Below, piece after piece: positions 14,301-26,401 of a stretch of 64,000 nt of DNA. Both the position numbers and the translations under genes were made by a program. Below the pieces are notes generated by a model. It worked only from the letters and a program-made list of their open reading frames with translations, was not told the origin of the DNA and searched no databases. The first letter of the stretch is position 1. Each line of letters starts with the position of its first letter. The DNA is taken from assembly GCA_040954595.2 (NCBI GenBank), contig CM082591.2:1488001-1552000 (forward strand), given 5' to 3'. The DNA comes from Balanoglossus misakiensis. Taxonomy: Eukaryota > Hemichordata.

Positions 14301-17300
14301 TATTTGTACATGTGTGTTTTTGTCCCATTTTAAAGTTTGTTGCATTGTATATAGTCATGTACATTTAAGAATTAAACTTTCACATACCTCACTTGAAGTT
14401 ACTGATAGATTGGATAGGACAAGAGAACCTTATATTTTCACAATGAAATCACAATTTCAACACACTTACAATGACCTTTGACACAAGGCCCTGCTCATAA
14501 ATTTCAGGTCCATTGAAACTCCATATCAGTCTATTCACCTTCATTCATACTGAAACAAGTAGCTATCCCCCTAGGGAAACAGTCTCCATTAAGACTTAAA
14601 AGCCTTTTTAAATGGCATAGAAATAGAGCTACTGGCTAAATATAGCCCTTCTGAAGGTTAAGCTGGACAGTCTGTGCTCCAGTATAGTTTGTCTGGTATC
14701 GTGGGTATACCCTGATTTTATAAGCTTAACTGTAGGCTACTTTTAAAGGCTCTAGGAAGATCTAATCGGTGTACAGTTTGGAGTGTTCTTAGTTTGTAAT
14801 TCATCCACGCAGAATGCTCTTGTGGACTTCCTTGTTCCATGAAATTTGCCGGGAATCATTTCATTTGGACGGTCATTCCATGATAATATATTCTACGGAG
14901 GAAATGAAGCAATCAGAAATCTTTCCGGGCACTGACTTTTACAACTCGATTTCCAAACTTGATTTTCATCAATCTAATTACACTCTCAAGAAATTACCTT
15001 GAATTAATACATACACATGTCATTTTGCATACAAATATACAAGTGGTTTCAGAGAATTTAAATAGAGTGTGATTTTGCAAATGCTTGCTCATTATTTCTC
15101 AGTCTGTGAGATGGCTTGAGTGATTCTTAGAGCCTGACCGTAGTCAGTACAGCTACATTGGCAACGCACGTTGTGATGTTTTGTTGCCAGGAAGTTATAT
15201 TGTGTTCTTCCTGGTGCAAATTCCTTGTACTCTATTTTAATGGATTTAAGAACAGGTGTTTTCAAAACGTGCGACGTGTTTTGAGAATCAGCCACAAATT
15301 AGGCAAGTGTCCATTTGATACCCCGAAGGTCAAGTGTTCATGTTCCCCCTCGAAGCCATAACAAGCTTCAGAAAACTCCCAAGAGAAATAAAAGAGGGCT
15401 AAAATTTTCTGTTTAACATTTATAGACATTGAGTGATACAAACCAAACTGAGCTAGTGCCCTATATGCTTCCATTAGCACACTAAACTGGAAATGTTTAC
15501 CCAAATATTAGGGGCCCAGACCAGGGTTGGAGTCTCAAGGTTTTCCCACAGAGGTCAATATCATTCCTGAAATGCCAATTGTAAAAAAATCAAATCCTGT
15601 TATCAAGAGAGTACATTTCTTTATCATTTTTAAACCGAAGTCTAAATCTTTAAAATTTGAGCCTTCTGGTGAGAAGAGAAATGGGAATTGTTCTAAAGTA
15701 GTAATTGCCATGGTTACACTGACCCTATCAGATTCAATTCACAAACAGTCAAACTGACACAGTCAGTGTTAATATTTCATCAATGCAAAATTTTAACAAA
15801 CTGTTGATCGGTGCAATAAATCTGAAAGCTTTGGTGCGTTCCAATATTGCTTCATGAATATTTGATACTGAAGACATCAGTTTCTGTTAAATAATGCATG
15901 CCACTCATATAACCTCTGCCGGGAGGTCTTTGTACGAAATTTGTTGTCATTCAGATCACTGTTCGACGGCTACCACTCTGAACTTTGACTGATCTGCCAT
16001 TGTGATCATCACTATACCCAGCTGGTTTTTCCCCAGATCAATTATTGATTAAACTAGCTTATTGATTGTCTCATGACAAGATTGATGATGAAATTTCATT
16101 GTATCTATTTGTTATCAGTGATTTATAGAACTGTATAGAATTCTAAAGATTGTTTTCATAAGGGTTCTGGTCATGATGATATAGTTTGTGATACACACGT
16201 GTAACAGTAATAAATTTTGCAGTGTATTGATAAATCTCAAGGATTGTTCTTTTTTATCAGAGACACCGTTTGATTACAATCTCTCCTCTATGGATGAATG
16301 AATTTCCCACCTGCTGTAATTACTGGCTCTGTCACAGAGATGTGTACGGTAATTGTACACTAGGCTCTACAGTGCTTGCATAAACACAATGACACGTACA
16401 GGTTCAACTTATTTTGTACACCAAGAAACACTTCCACGGACAAGTGCTGCGACAAAAGAGACAGAAATAGAAAACAGAAACGGAGTCGAGACACTTCCGG
16501 TTACATTAAAGTATTTCCATCTCCTTGAAACTCAGCAGTACCTGTTTGGTGTACATGTACTCTGTGTGTAGTCTGTTTATTAGGATAGTAACAGCTGGTA
16601 CATACCAAATGGGCCTTTACTGACCTTTTGACGGCCAGAACAGAGGTCACCTCTGCTTGTCTAGATCAAAATGAGGTCACCGATTAAGGTTCAACTGGTG
16701 CATACAGTAGGATATGTGCAGTATACAAAATTTGACCAGATCACAGTGAATAAATAAATAAAGAAATAGGACTGATAAATTTCTGGATTTCGTAAAAAAT
16801 GTTTCACAGTTTCCAAAAATCGAGTCAATGTCAGATATGACATACCGATCACGCCTATATTTTCAATTCTACATTCACAGACAGAAGATAACACTCCTCA
16901 GCCTATTACTATGTATTTAAAGCTGTTAGGTTTAGAACTATAATCATTGATAGACGACATCTCTTATTAACACCCGTTATATGAATACCAGTAACCTTTG
17001 AGATACTGCAATTAAATGATGTGAACATGATGGTTGTGAATTCTTGTCTATTTCTGGTGGTGACCTTTGTGAGGGCAGGTCACAGCGCCACTCTATGAAA
17101 TATGTGACTGCTCATTAAATGTTTATCAAAAGGAAAAAGTTTGTAATCATCCATTTGTCAATCGTTAAATAGTTTTTTCTTGAGAATGGGAGTCTCTGTT
17201 TCCTAAATTTTAATAGTTTATTTGACGTAAACATAAGTTATGCTGATTGTACCAGTGTATTTTGATTTTTCAACACTAGATTGATCCACAGTATCCAAGG

Positions 17301-19673
17301 TTACATTCTGAAATTTATCTCTCTCAGACCTCAATATAACCTAGAAGTACCCTGGCAATATGGAAGTAATCAGTACCAGTACAATGTATATACATCTTGG
17401 AAGAAGGACATTTATGTGGACACTTTACACTACAACACAGATCACATCCGATGAGCTAGCACTAGGCTAGCAATGAGTTAACTGTACACAATACATATAT
17501 TGTATTATATTAAAAGCGCAGCATATATTTTTGCTGTTAATTTGCCTCATGAAAATGCTTAATAAGTTTTACTGTTGATGCACAGCTATTACAATAATAT
17601 TACAACAATAACTAATTATTCTCTTCCAATTTAATTGTTTCTTTTTCTATAGTTACTCGGTTGTGGACTGGTTGCGGTTGGAATGTGGCTACGATTCGAC
17701 CCGAACATACAGGTATACGTCGACTCGGTGAGGGAACTGGAACAATACTATCTGTTTACATACGTCATCGCAGGATGTGGAGCTCTCATGATTTTTGTCG
17801 GATTTATTGGATGTTGTGGAGCATGCTGTGAAAATCAGTGCCTACTCTGTTTTGTAAGTTGCTGTTTTTACTGGCCAGAAAATTAGTTTAGTTACTTTTA
17901 TCATTTGAAACCAACTGTGGGTATAGTCATATTGATTTCTCTTACTTTAATAATGATTTTGAAATACAATTTCTTAACTTAACTTTAATATTGACAATTG
18001 CTTTGTACTTGTTTCAGTACTTCTTCCTGTTAGTCTGTCTGTTTATCGTACAAGTCGGTGGCGGTGTGTGGATCTATTTCAACAAACATGAAGTGGTGTC
18101 TCGCATAGAAGTAGGATTCGCGTACTCAATTAAAAACCTCTACGGAGATGAAGGACAAGACAAAGTGACAAAGGCTGTCGATTCATTGCAAACAGAGGTA
18201 ACACTTCCTTTATTGATTCATATACCTCTTTGATGACCTTTGACCTCTGACCTTTCACTTTCTGTTTTATGCGGCATAGAAGTGGACACACCGTGATCGT
18301 AAAATGTTGTCTGAAATTTTGTCAAATCTGGGAACTTTTTTGAAATGAAAGGTGTAAACTTAATTATGAATGCCTCATGAGTGTGCAACAGTCCAGGCAA
18401 CAGACTATCATCATTGCCGCAAAACAAAATGGAGACAGGAAGTTAGACTATCACCATGGACACCTGAGGTCAAACACCCTCTAAGATCACTGCTAGCTAT
18501 TTTCTACTTGTGGGATTTTAATACAATAACTTCATCAGATATATTTTGAGAACACAATGCCAAACAAGAACCCAGTTACAAAAAGTAATGTACGTGTCTA
18601 GATCTCTATGGGTAACCTCTGACCTTTGACATCTTTTCAGGAGACAGCATACTGACCTAATTAATCTCTCAATGGTGGCTGTAACCTCTGACCTTAAGGC
18701 ATATACACAATACTATGCATCTGTATAAAGCCAATCCCAATGCTGCATCTTGCAAGATTTTCACTGCATTTTTTTGCCACTCTTCCAGTTTATGTGTTGC
18801 GGAGCCAAGGGCCCGGAAGATTGGGTGAATTCCACATACTCAGAAAAAGTGAAAAAACACAGCTTGCCGGACACTTGTTGCCAAGAAATCACCACAGACT
18901 GTGGAAACGGCAAAATCATTGATAATAAAGTGCCTATTGATGAAGGCATTCACACTGAGGTTGGTACTAAGTGTTTTCAGAAAATAAAAAAGGGTTACTG
19001 ACCTAAACCTTAATGTTTATGGGACAAAAATTTACATACAAAGTGTATGTCTGTCAAATCTGTATGTCTGTCAGACTGGAGTCATTAGAAGAATGTCTAT
19101 TTTGAGAAGTTTCTTTTTACAGACATTTCAAATCACTGGAGATAATTCAACCGATCTTGCTCAGTTAGAATTATGGAAAGGGGTCCAATCTCGTCATTGG
19201 AGCGATCTGTGAAATGCCTATGGTCATTCTGTGTTTAAATCGTGTTTGTCTTATTTCTTTCCCTTACAGGGCTGTACCTACAAAATGGCCATTGCCATGC
19301 AAAGGAACTATGTTCTAATAGCTGGTATTGGTATTGGTGTGGGAGCAATACAGGTGGGTAGACTCAAATTTGCATCTTGAAGGAAATATGTGGTCCCACT
19401 AAAGTCTTGTGAAAGTGTTCGTCATGGAAAGTTCTTGTGGAAAGATGTAAGCTCTGTCTGTTTGTAGGTATAAAACTACTTGGTAGAAAGTTTGATGTGT
19501 ACCGCAAACAACCTTTATCCCCTTAAAATCTTTGTCCCTTTAACCCTTATAACAAACAACACTTTAACTCACTCATTTTTCTGTTCTTTTTTCAGCTTCT
19601 GGGTATGATCTTCTCACTCTGCATGTGCTGTGCTCTAAGACGAGGCGAAAACAGGAAAGAATATGCATATTAA
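2246..19673 (+). CDS. Tetraspanin gene A (CD9/CD81/TSPAN2-like ends), spliced coding region
   Basis: Four-pass membrane organiser of tetraspanin microdomains. Coding exons: 2246-2329 (or alternative 11131-11193), 17653-17853, 18018-18197, 18789-18959, 19270-19353, 19596-19673; all introns are phase 0. With the 2246 exon the product is 265 aa, the usual family length. TM1 is about residues 18-40, TM2 61-85, TM3 96-116 and TM4 226-250. Visible marks are WLRFDP after TM1, GCCGA at the end of TM2, and a large loop with CCG (158-160), PDTCC (182-186), C193 and GC (213-214). That gives six loop cysteines and one NST sequon at N169. The end GMIFS..MCCALRR resembles CD9, but CD9 itself has four loop cysteines. 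Juxtamembrane Cys pairs suit palmitoylation. The start lies in GCCATGG, a strong Kozak context. Intron 1 is about 15.3 kb. The exon 4 donor (GAG|gttggt) is weak. Orthology to one vertebrate member cannot be settled here. Confidence 0.9.
4181..4227 (+). promoter_or_regulatory. YY1-like and NRF1-like motif cluster inside tetraspanin A intron 1
   Basis: AATATGGCGGC (4181-4191) matches the YY1 consensus. A perfect NRF1 palindrome GCGCATGCGC (4218-4227) follows 27 bp later. This pair is typical of TATA-less promoters and unusual inside an AT-rich intron. The ATG in the YY1 motif opens a frame of about 20 codons with no good donor after it, so no exon is called. It could drive an unannotated transcript or be a chance CpG patch. 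Confidence 0.35.
6171..6183 (+). promoter_or_regulatory. Perfect DR1 nuclear-receptor-type element
   Basis: AGGTCA-A-AGGTCA: two perfect half-sites with one-base spacing, the form bound by RXR heterodimers, HNF4 and COUP-TF. It lies in intron 1 of tetraspanin A. Function is inferred from the motif alone. Confidence 0.4.
11057..11064 (+). promoter_or_regulatory. TATA-like box before alternative exon 1b
   Basis: TATATATA lies 67 bp upstream of the exon 1b start codon, placing a start site near 11.09 kb and leaving a short 5' UTR. The surrounding sequence is AT-rich, so the match could be chance. Confidence 0.35.
11131..11193 (+). CDS. Tetraspanin A, proximal alternative first coding exon (1b)
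   Basis: Twenty-one codons: MGEGCFRC, then SKYMLVIYNFILL. This has the classic tetraspanin start (MG..C..C.KY followed by hydrophobic residues with Asn), as in CD9 and CD81. The start codon has A at -3 and G at +4. The exon ends at a strong donor, TTG|gtgagta, in phase 0, and joins exon 2 (17653) to make a full TM1 and a 258-aa protein. It matches family N-termini better than exon 1a, so it may be the ancestral first exon. A very CpG-dense patch follows at 11.22-11.28 kb. Confidence 0.8.
11194..17652 (+). other. Intron 1 of tetraspanin A, proximal part
   Basis: AT-rich intron, apart from a CpG-dense patch at 11220-11282 in which CGCGCGAGCGCG occurs twice around an ATTGG (inverted CCAAT) box. 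I recognise no other exon. The acceptor before exon 2 is a good polypyrimidine tract ending in CTATAG at 17652. Confidence 0.5.
18234..18253 (+). promoter_or_regulatory. Triple DR1 array (three TGACCT half-sites)
   Basis: TGACCT-T-TGACCT-C-TGACCT: three perfect inverse AGGTCA half-sites, each one base apart, in intron 3 of tetraspanin A. Looser TGACCT pairs occur near 18613 and 18683. It may be a nuclear-receptor element or part of a dispersed genomic repeat rich in this word. Confidence 0.4.
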
Positions 19674-21584
19674 GATCCTTTACATTACCATAGCAACAGA
19701 GTCACCATCTTTTTATCTTACTTTTTTTTATCTTATTTTTGTTGAAAATCTACTTACATTGTACTTCTCACTGAAAACTACTGAATTGTCAATCTAGAAA
19801 TATTAAAAATTATCAAGTATTGAGAGGACTTTTTAATGCAATATTTAGCAAGATTACTTAGTCACCACGGTTAAAGTTGAAAGTTTACCTGAGATCAATG
19901 ATTATTCTGCCACAGTTATACCATTACTTTTTGCAAGAAAATGGTATCTGTAATGAGAAATAAAAGGAAAGATGTGATTGGCTTGTCAGACCTGAATACT
20001 TGCAATATCATGTACAGCAGCCAATGATTGTTTATGAAACAAATTGGCATTTATTGTAGTGGAAAATAGTAAATTAGAGTAGAGTGACTGTAGAGTATTT
20101 TCTATTGAGATTTTTGGAATCTTGTCAGTACGTAATAGTTGGTGATTTTTAACCTTTCTCCTATTAAAATTTTAATCAGAAATTGAAATATCAAACAATT
20201 TCTTTATCCTTAGTTTGGCAATAACATATCAAGATTCATATAATAGAGAACCAATCAGAGTTTTGATGTTAATCATGTGATATAATCTGACCAATCAAAC
20301 ATGTCTATATGAATGTCATAGGTGAAAGGTCAGGGAATAGGTCAAGGGTTATATGGTGTGACCTTTGTACTGATAAATAGAAATGAGAACATCCCCCATT
20401 TTATTATAGACTAGATGTGTTTGATGTGTCTTTTAAAATTATCAATGTTGGAGTAACATATAAGATAATTATGCTTACTCAACGGTGACTTTGTAACAAC
20501 AAAATAAACATTTAATTTTTACAGTTAAAAAGGTTAAGTAGGTGTTACGTAGATATGGTTATAACAGGCTTTTTTGCTGTTTGTTAAAATGTACAAAGCT
20601 AGTTGATCTTGTTAGTTTTCTAGCATTTTATTTTATCAAAACAATATTGTTTTATTTCTATTGTTAATGTGAAATATGCTGTGATGCAATTTTGTACTCT
20701 GTAATGCAAATTTATCAATGTACGTTTTCTGAGGTGGTAAGTACATGTATGTCGTGTGGGGGCGCTGTCCACAATAACAGTTGCCATCCAAGATGTTACT
20801 TTAAATGACAAATTTAAGTTCACTGCCAAATTAGGCAACCAGGTGAACAAAATATCAAGTTTGATTACCCATTTCTATTCTGTTGTGCCTTGAAGGGTTT
20901 TTATGAGTGTATGATTTTGGTGTTGTGCACATTTGTTGTTTAAACTTTGTATTACATTTGATAATTCTAAGTGTCATTAGAATCGACTTTGTGTACAAGG
21001 AAACTTGAGTTTTACATTTTGTGAATGTTCCTAGGTTTGCCTCATTACTTGTAAAGTATCATAAAATTTCAGGGTATGTTCCAGCATAGTTGCGGCAAAC
21101 ATAACCATTGAACTTCAAAATAGTAAGAAAATGTTCCGACAGAGGAAAAATAGCGGACTTGACACTGCCAAGGCGAAATCTTGCCATAAATTTATTTCCC
21201 ACATTTGCAAAATATAAAATATGAGCATTCATCATCTTATGTTAGTAGTTTTGACACATTTTAACATCTTGCATGGTAACCCTTATTTTGTCTGCTCTGT
21301 ATTTTGATAGTTTGTTTCTCAGTTTGCAGAACAGAATGATCTACTTGATCAAACTTGTTTTAACAGTACGTGTATGTTTTTCCTGATTTAAAAATTTACT
21401 TGCAGTATAGTTTTTTCAACTCATTTTACAGTACAAGCAGCTATGGTACAGATATAGTGTTCTTATGTGCTAAATACGATTGACTGAAATTGTTACTGTA
21501 CAAGTTTGTCAAGTAGTATTTGAATTGAGTATTTTAATTTTCCCCCAAAACATATTATACGAACCTATTTTGATACTCAATAAA
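19674..21584 (+). other. Probable 3' UTR of tetraspanin A
   Basis: From the stop codon to a cluster of AATAAA-like signals. Candidates are at 19959, about 20503 and 21579; the last sits in AATAAAAAATAAAAATTAAA and is the strongest. No other coding signal is seen. The end of the UTR is inferred, not observed. Confidence 0.45.
21579..21584 (+). terminator. Poly(A) signal candidate, tetraspanin A
   Basis: AATAAA followed within 5 bases by a second near match, about 1.9 kb after the stop codon and just before a 150-bp tandem repeat. Earlier signals at 19959 and about 20503 could be used instead. Confidence 0.4.
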
Positions 21585-21639
21585 AAATAAAAATTAAAGC
21601 AATGTCTGGCATTTATTTTGTTTTCTAATTATGGAAGTT

Positions 21640-21938
21640 TCTTGTAATTTGACGTGATCAATATCACTCCACAATAAAGAAATTAAAGTGTGATGCCAAT
21701 TACAGTTTTAAAAATGCAATAAAAATATTTCCTACCTTCCTATCTACTCTATTTCTGAAGGGCTTGGATTACCTGTACAGGAAAGACAATATTTTTGTAA
21801 TTTTGACTTGATCAAAATAACACCATAACATGGCGTGTCCAAGATAAACAGAAGTCAAATGATTTGTTAAAAGAATATTTCCTACCTTCCTATCTACACT
21901 ATTTCTGAAGGGCTTGGATTACCTGTACAGGGAAGACA
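21640..21938. repeat. Two-copy tandem repeat, period about 150 bp, between convergent tetraspanins
   Basis: The segments 21725-21787 and 21875-21937 are nearly identical over about 60 bp (CCTACCTTCCTATCTAC, then GGGCTTGGATTACCTGTACAG). The flanks starting near 21642 and 21796 are related but diverged (TTGTAATTT.GAC.TGATCAA). It lies where transcripts of genes A and B probably end. I cannot assign it to a known element. Confidence 0.75.
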
Positions 21939-22002
21939 TTTTTAATGTTGTCAATGATCTGAGCAATATCACACATACAGCACAGTTGTTGAGAAAGGCT
22001 AT

Positions 22003-22012
22003 TTTATTTATT
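22003..22012 (-). terminator. Distal poly(A) signal candidate, tetraspanin B
   Basis: The minus strand reads two overlapping AATAAA signals. If used, the gene B 3' UTR would be about 4.4 kb, ending near the gene A 3' end. A nearer candidate lies at about 25.36 kb. Choice of site is inferred. Confidence 0.3.
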
Positions 22013-25000
22013 GTAAAAATAACACCAATGAAATAGTTATTAATAGGTATTAATATTGACTGTAAAAACATTACCATGATAACAATCACATAACATACTG
22101 TTTGATACCTCCTGAAGAAATTTGTTGTGTGCCAAATTAGATCAAATTCATTTGTGAACAAGTAAAAAATTTCATAAGGTGTGCATGTTTTTTTATCTGT
22201 AGCGATTCATTTTCAAGCCATCATAAGTTCATTTCAACATGTTCTGTACATTTTTGAGCAAATGTACAGAAGTTAAATTTGCATTTTTTGCAGTGTAGAT
22301 GTAACCATGACACACACACAAGTTTCCATGGCATCCGTTGGTGACAGAAGAGAACTGGGAAATCATATTTCGTAGGTTTGAGAGCTTCAAGGCCACATTT
22401 GAAAAAATAGCATCAAGGACACTGTGGTCCCATTTGAAAAACTACCATGTGTATCCATGAAGTAACATATCACACATATCCATAGAAACAAACACTTGTA
22501 TGAATAGCAGGAAGTAATCTTTAGTCATGTTAAAAGCCAACATTTGATTGATCAATAGAAACCAATTATAGTTCAATCAGCCAATCAAAACATGACTTCT
22601 ATACCACCTTGGATTATTCGTAACAAACTTGATTATAAATGACATCTTGTTCAATATGTGAATGTTGTTCCATGGACACTACTCGAACACTTGTTTTTTG
22701 GGTGATGAAAAGAACTTACTGATTATCTGTATCTTGATTACAGATGCTTGCTCCCCAGTTCTGCTACCAAACAATTCATATACCACAACTCCATCTAATT
22801 GCAATCACTTTTACATTATTTACATCAGGACAATCTGACACTAGAAATAATTATTTGAGAAGACCTAATGAAAACCCCTCAGCAAACCAACCCTGATCAC
22901 CTCTAGTATCAGAGTGGTCATGACTGGTTTTCCTTCGATTGGTTAGACTACATTCTTTAGAAGACTACATTACCTTGGAACATGATTGCTTGACTATAAT
23001 TGTTAAATTTGTGAATACAAAATGTTAGACTATGAAAATGTTTATCATCTATAGAAGATACCTGTGGTTGGCTCAACTCATATCTGTCAATCATTTTGAC
23101 TGACAAAGTTGAATTCTGAAAAGTTAGAATTGTGATATTTTTTTTTAAAATTATTTGCTGAAGGCCCCAGTCAAGGCTCAAAATTGTGGCTGAATTCTAC
23201 ACAATTACTGAATATGCAATGATCTACACAAATACCTACTAGAACCTATATTGTTCTACATAATGGGATGGTCCAATTGTTTTTATGACAACAGAGGACA
23301 GAAAAGAACATGAAAAGCAGCTGTCATAAAAATGTACACTCTCAGTATCTTGTGTTCGGGACATACCTAACATCGGAACAAAAAGCCATGCAAATTTTGT
23401 CAAGAATTGCTAAAACAAATGAATAAAAATACAATGCTAATTCTATGTTTCCATAGAGACAATTTAAAATCACTGTTGCTTTTCCTGAGCTTCCTTGCTA
23501 TGCACTATTTCCATGGCAACACAAAAACAAACAGTATCAACATCAGTGAAACAAATTGGTTTGAACAATCATTACCAAATCTGTGTCCGCTACGAGAACA
23601 GCAAAAACATTTGTGCTTTCATTGTAATCTATTAAAAAAATACAATGCATGGTTCTACTGGACCTATACTGGCCATTAATGAATAATTCACTGAAAATAT
23701 ATATATAAAAAAATTATTATCACTATAAAAACCAATAAATACAACAAGGTGTATCATGAATATATTAGCTTGACATCTACAATAAATACATTTCCTTTTT
23801 GTTAATACATGTAGTTGATCGTAAGAAAGATAATAGCTATTTACCATGGCAAGAAATAGAGGACAAAATAATTACACCACCCTCCCCATTGTGAATTTGG
23901 AATAACCCAGTTTAATTCTATCTACTATGGGCTATACCAAGAAACAGATAATGGAGGGGGTGTGAACAGAGGAGATATGGATACTAAGAAATTTCAAAAG
24001 GCAATCTGAAAATGTCTGCTTTACATGAAATTTGCATGAGAGAGTGGAGTATAACTTCTTGATCACAATAAGCCATTTTGTCATTCCTGCCTACATTTCG
24101 AATAAATTAATTCTATGAAATACTGTTTCGGGCCATCAGGTCACAATATAAAAAGGCAACTGTTGTATGAGTTATACTGCACAGACAGACTGACTTGGTT
24201 TAACGATAACAAAACAGAACTCATCATTAGAATGTTGCATAATTTGTTTTGCTTTACATGTCTAATACAGTGGAGAAATAATTTATTCAAAATGGCCGAC
24301 AGGTTATAATAGAAAGATCTGGAGTGCATACCTCAGATATGAATGATGAAATTTACACATACTTAACTAGAGAAATTATTTCAGATTTCTTTTGAAAAAT
24401 CCAGTGTGATAAGTCAACATGACATAAAGATTTTTACTTCCTCAAAAAACAACGGAAATTTTTCTCTCTTAAGCTTTCAGGGTTTGTATGATGATGACAT
24501 ATAATCAAGCTTTGTACAAAGCCTCACCCCTGAGTTCCATGAGAAATCTTCCTTCCCCTCTTGTTGAATGGAACAGTCCACAAATATCACACAAAGCAAA
24601 ACTACACAGCAGGTGTCTATACTGAAAGAGGGGTTGGATTTCAAACAAACTAGGGCACTTAAATTTCCAAGTGTTACAATTTGTTCTATCAGGCAAAGAC
24701 AGGCAATGACACTTGAAAAACTAACCTATTTGTCTTTTGAAAAAAGTCATAAAATTACACATTTACAAAACATCAAATTTCCATACAATACACTATATAT
24801 TTATAAACAAGGTAGCATCAACATACATCGATCATCTTTGAGTAAGACATTGCAGAATCAGAAGTTTGTAACTAAAGTGATTGAAAAAATTATTTATCTA
24901 CCAAAGTCAAGAATATTAGATATAGAAAGACTTCATTAATAGTTCGTGATTTCCCCTTGTTAAGTTCATTATTTTGGTGACATGCAATATGCAGTTTTTT

Positions 25001-26401
25001 TATATGAATTTCAACTTAACAAAAAACTCATCACTTTATATTTTCTTAAAATGAGAAACAAAAATATAATTAAAATTGCATTTAATGGTCTCTCCCCTTA
25101 TTTTACTTTTTGTTGGCCTCTACATTTCAACAGGAATTACTTGCTCCTTGCCGTTGAAAAGTTTACGCCATGTTTAATGATATGCAAATTAATGCATAAT
25201 TTCAAAGCCCATTAACAAGGATTCTGCCTGGACACACTACAGACTTCTGTTATCGAAGTCACTTATTATATGTTGTTTGCAGGTTTTAATTTACTGTTCC
25301 GCTAAATAACACCTTCCTCTCCATTAGCTATAATTATTTTATCTATTTTTCTCTATTTTTATTGTGCCTGGTGGGTAATTGTTGTGTTACGATATAATCA
25401 AATCTGTCCAGACTTTTGAATGAGACTTTAGCAATCTATTCACTATATACCACTTAAAAAAACAAAAGGTTGTTTTCTCAGATAGGAGGTAGAAATCTGG
25501 GACTTGATATACTCCTGGACTTTTCAGAAATATTTTAATATCCCAGGATTTTCATGATTTGTACGAGAGCTCTTTTTGTCATTTTCAAATGTGATATAGA
25601 AATTACAAGTATTCCTCAACTGTCTACTACTAATACTGACAGTCTTAATCTGCATACACAGTTTAACTTGTTCGATGAGAAATATGACAATATGGCAATT
25701 TACTTATGAAAATTTGACAAGACTTTAAAAAATCATGAATTTTATGTCAGAAGACAAATATTTTTTTTGTTCAGATAAGCATCTCTGAAAGCTTTAAATT
25801 AAAAATTACTGAATAATTACTGAGTTCAATAACTCATATAATTCTGGTAGTGAAAGTGAGACAGTGGCTAATATATAGTGCATTACTTCAGTCAAAAATT
25901 CACTGGCTACAAAAAAATAGTTAGAAGTAAAAAATATATCAGTGCTGAATGTACTCTTTTGTGAGATAGAATGTCTACATTATATCCAAAATAAAATAGA
26001 GAATACACCTTTTAGTTTTATAATTACTAGAAGTGCCTTAGAAAAACCATGTGGGTGGGATAGGACTATACTTTGTCCCACTCACATCAGTCGTATTACA
26101 AAGTCTGACAAATTACAAAAATCACTTGCCAAGGACAGACCCTTGGTTGAACACAAGACCCAGATAAGATACATTAGCTCTTCATTAAAGAGGGAAATGA
26201 TGCTCTGTTTTCGCTCTTCAAGAAGCGAGAGTCAGAACTACAATGACAAACGAAAGTGGGTACATTACAATTCTAGAGAGGGCGCTATCGGGTAGCAATC
26301 TTCTGTCTACCAGGTTACTGTATAAAAAGGGCACCTGATTTTGTGTGATGCAAAAACTTCTGAATTTCTTGGTGATGTGTTTCCATGACAACTGGACTTG
26401 G
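22013..26401 (-). other. Intergenic sequence or long 3' UTR of tetraspanin B
   Basis: AT-rich sequence without a recognisable exon on either strand. Several open frames (for example 24568-24939) have low-complexity, AT-driven composition and no domain motif. The region is either gene B 3' UTR or spacer. Confidence 0.4.

Noticed and set aside
24568-24939. 123-codon plus-strand open frame downstream of tetraspanin B
   Set aside because: AT-driven Lys/Ile-rich composition with no motif; lies in the probable 3' UTR or spacer.
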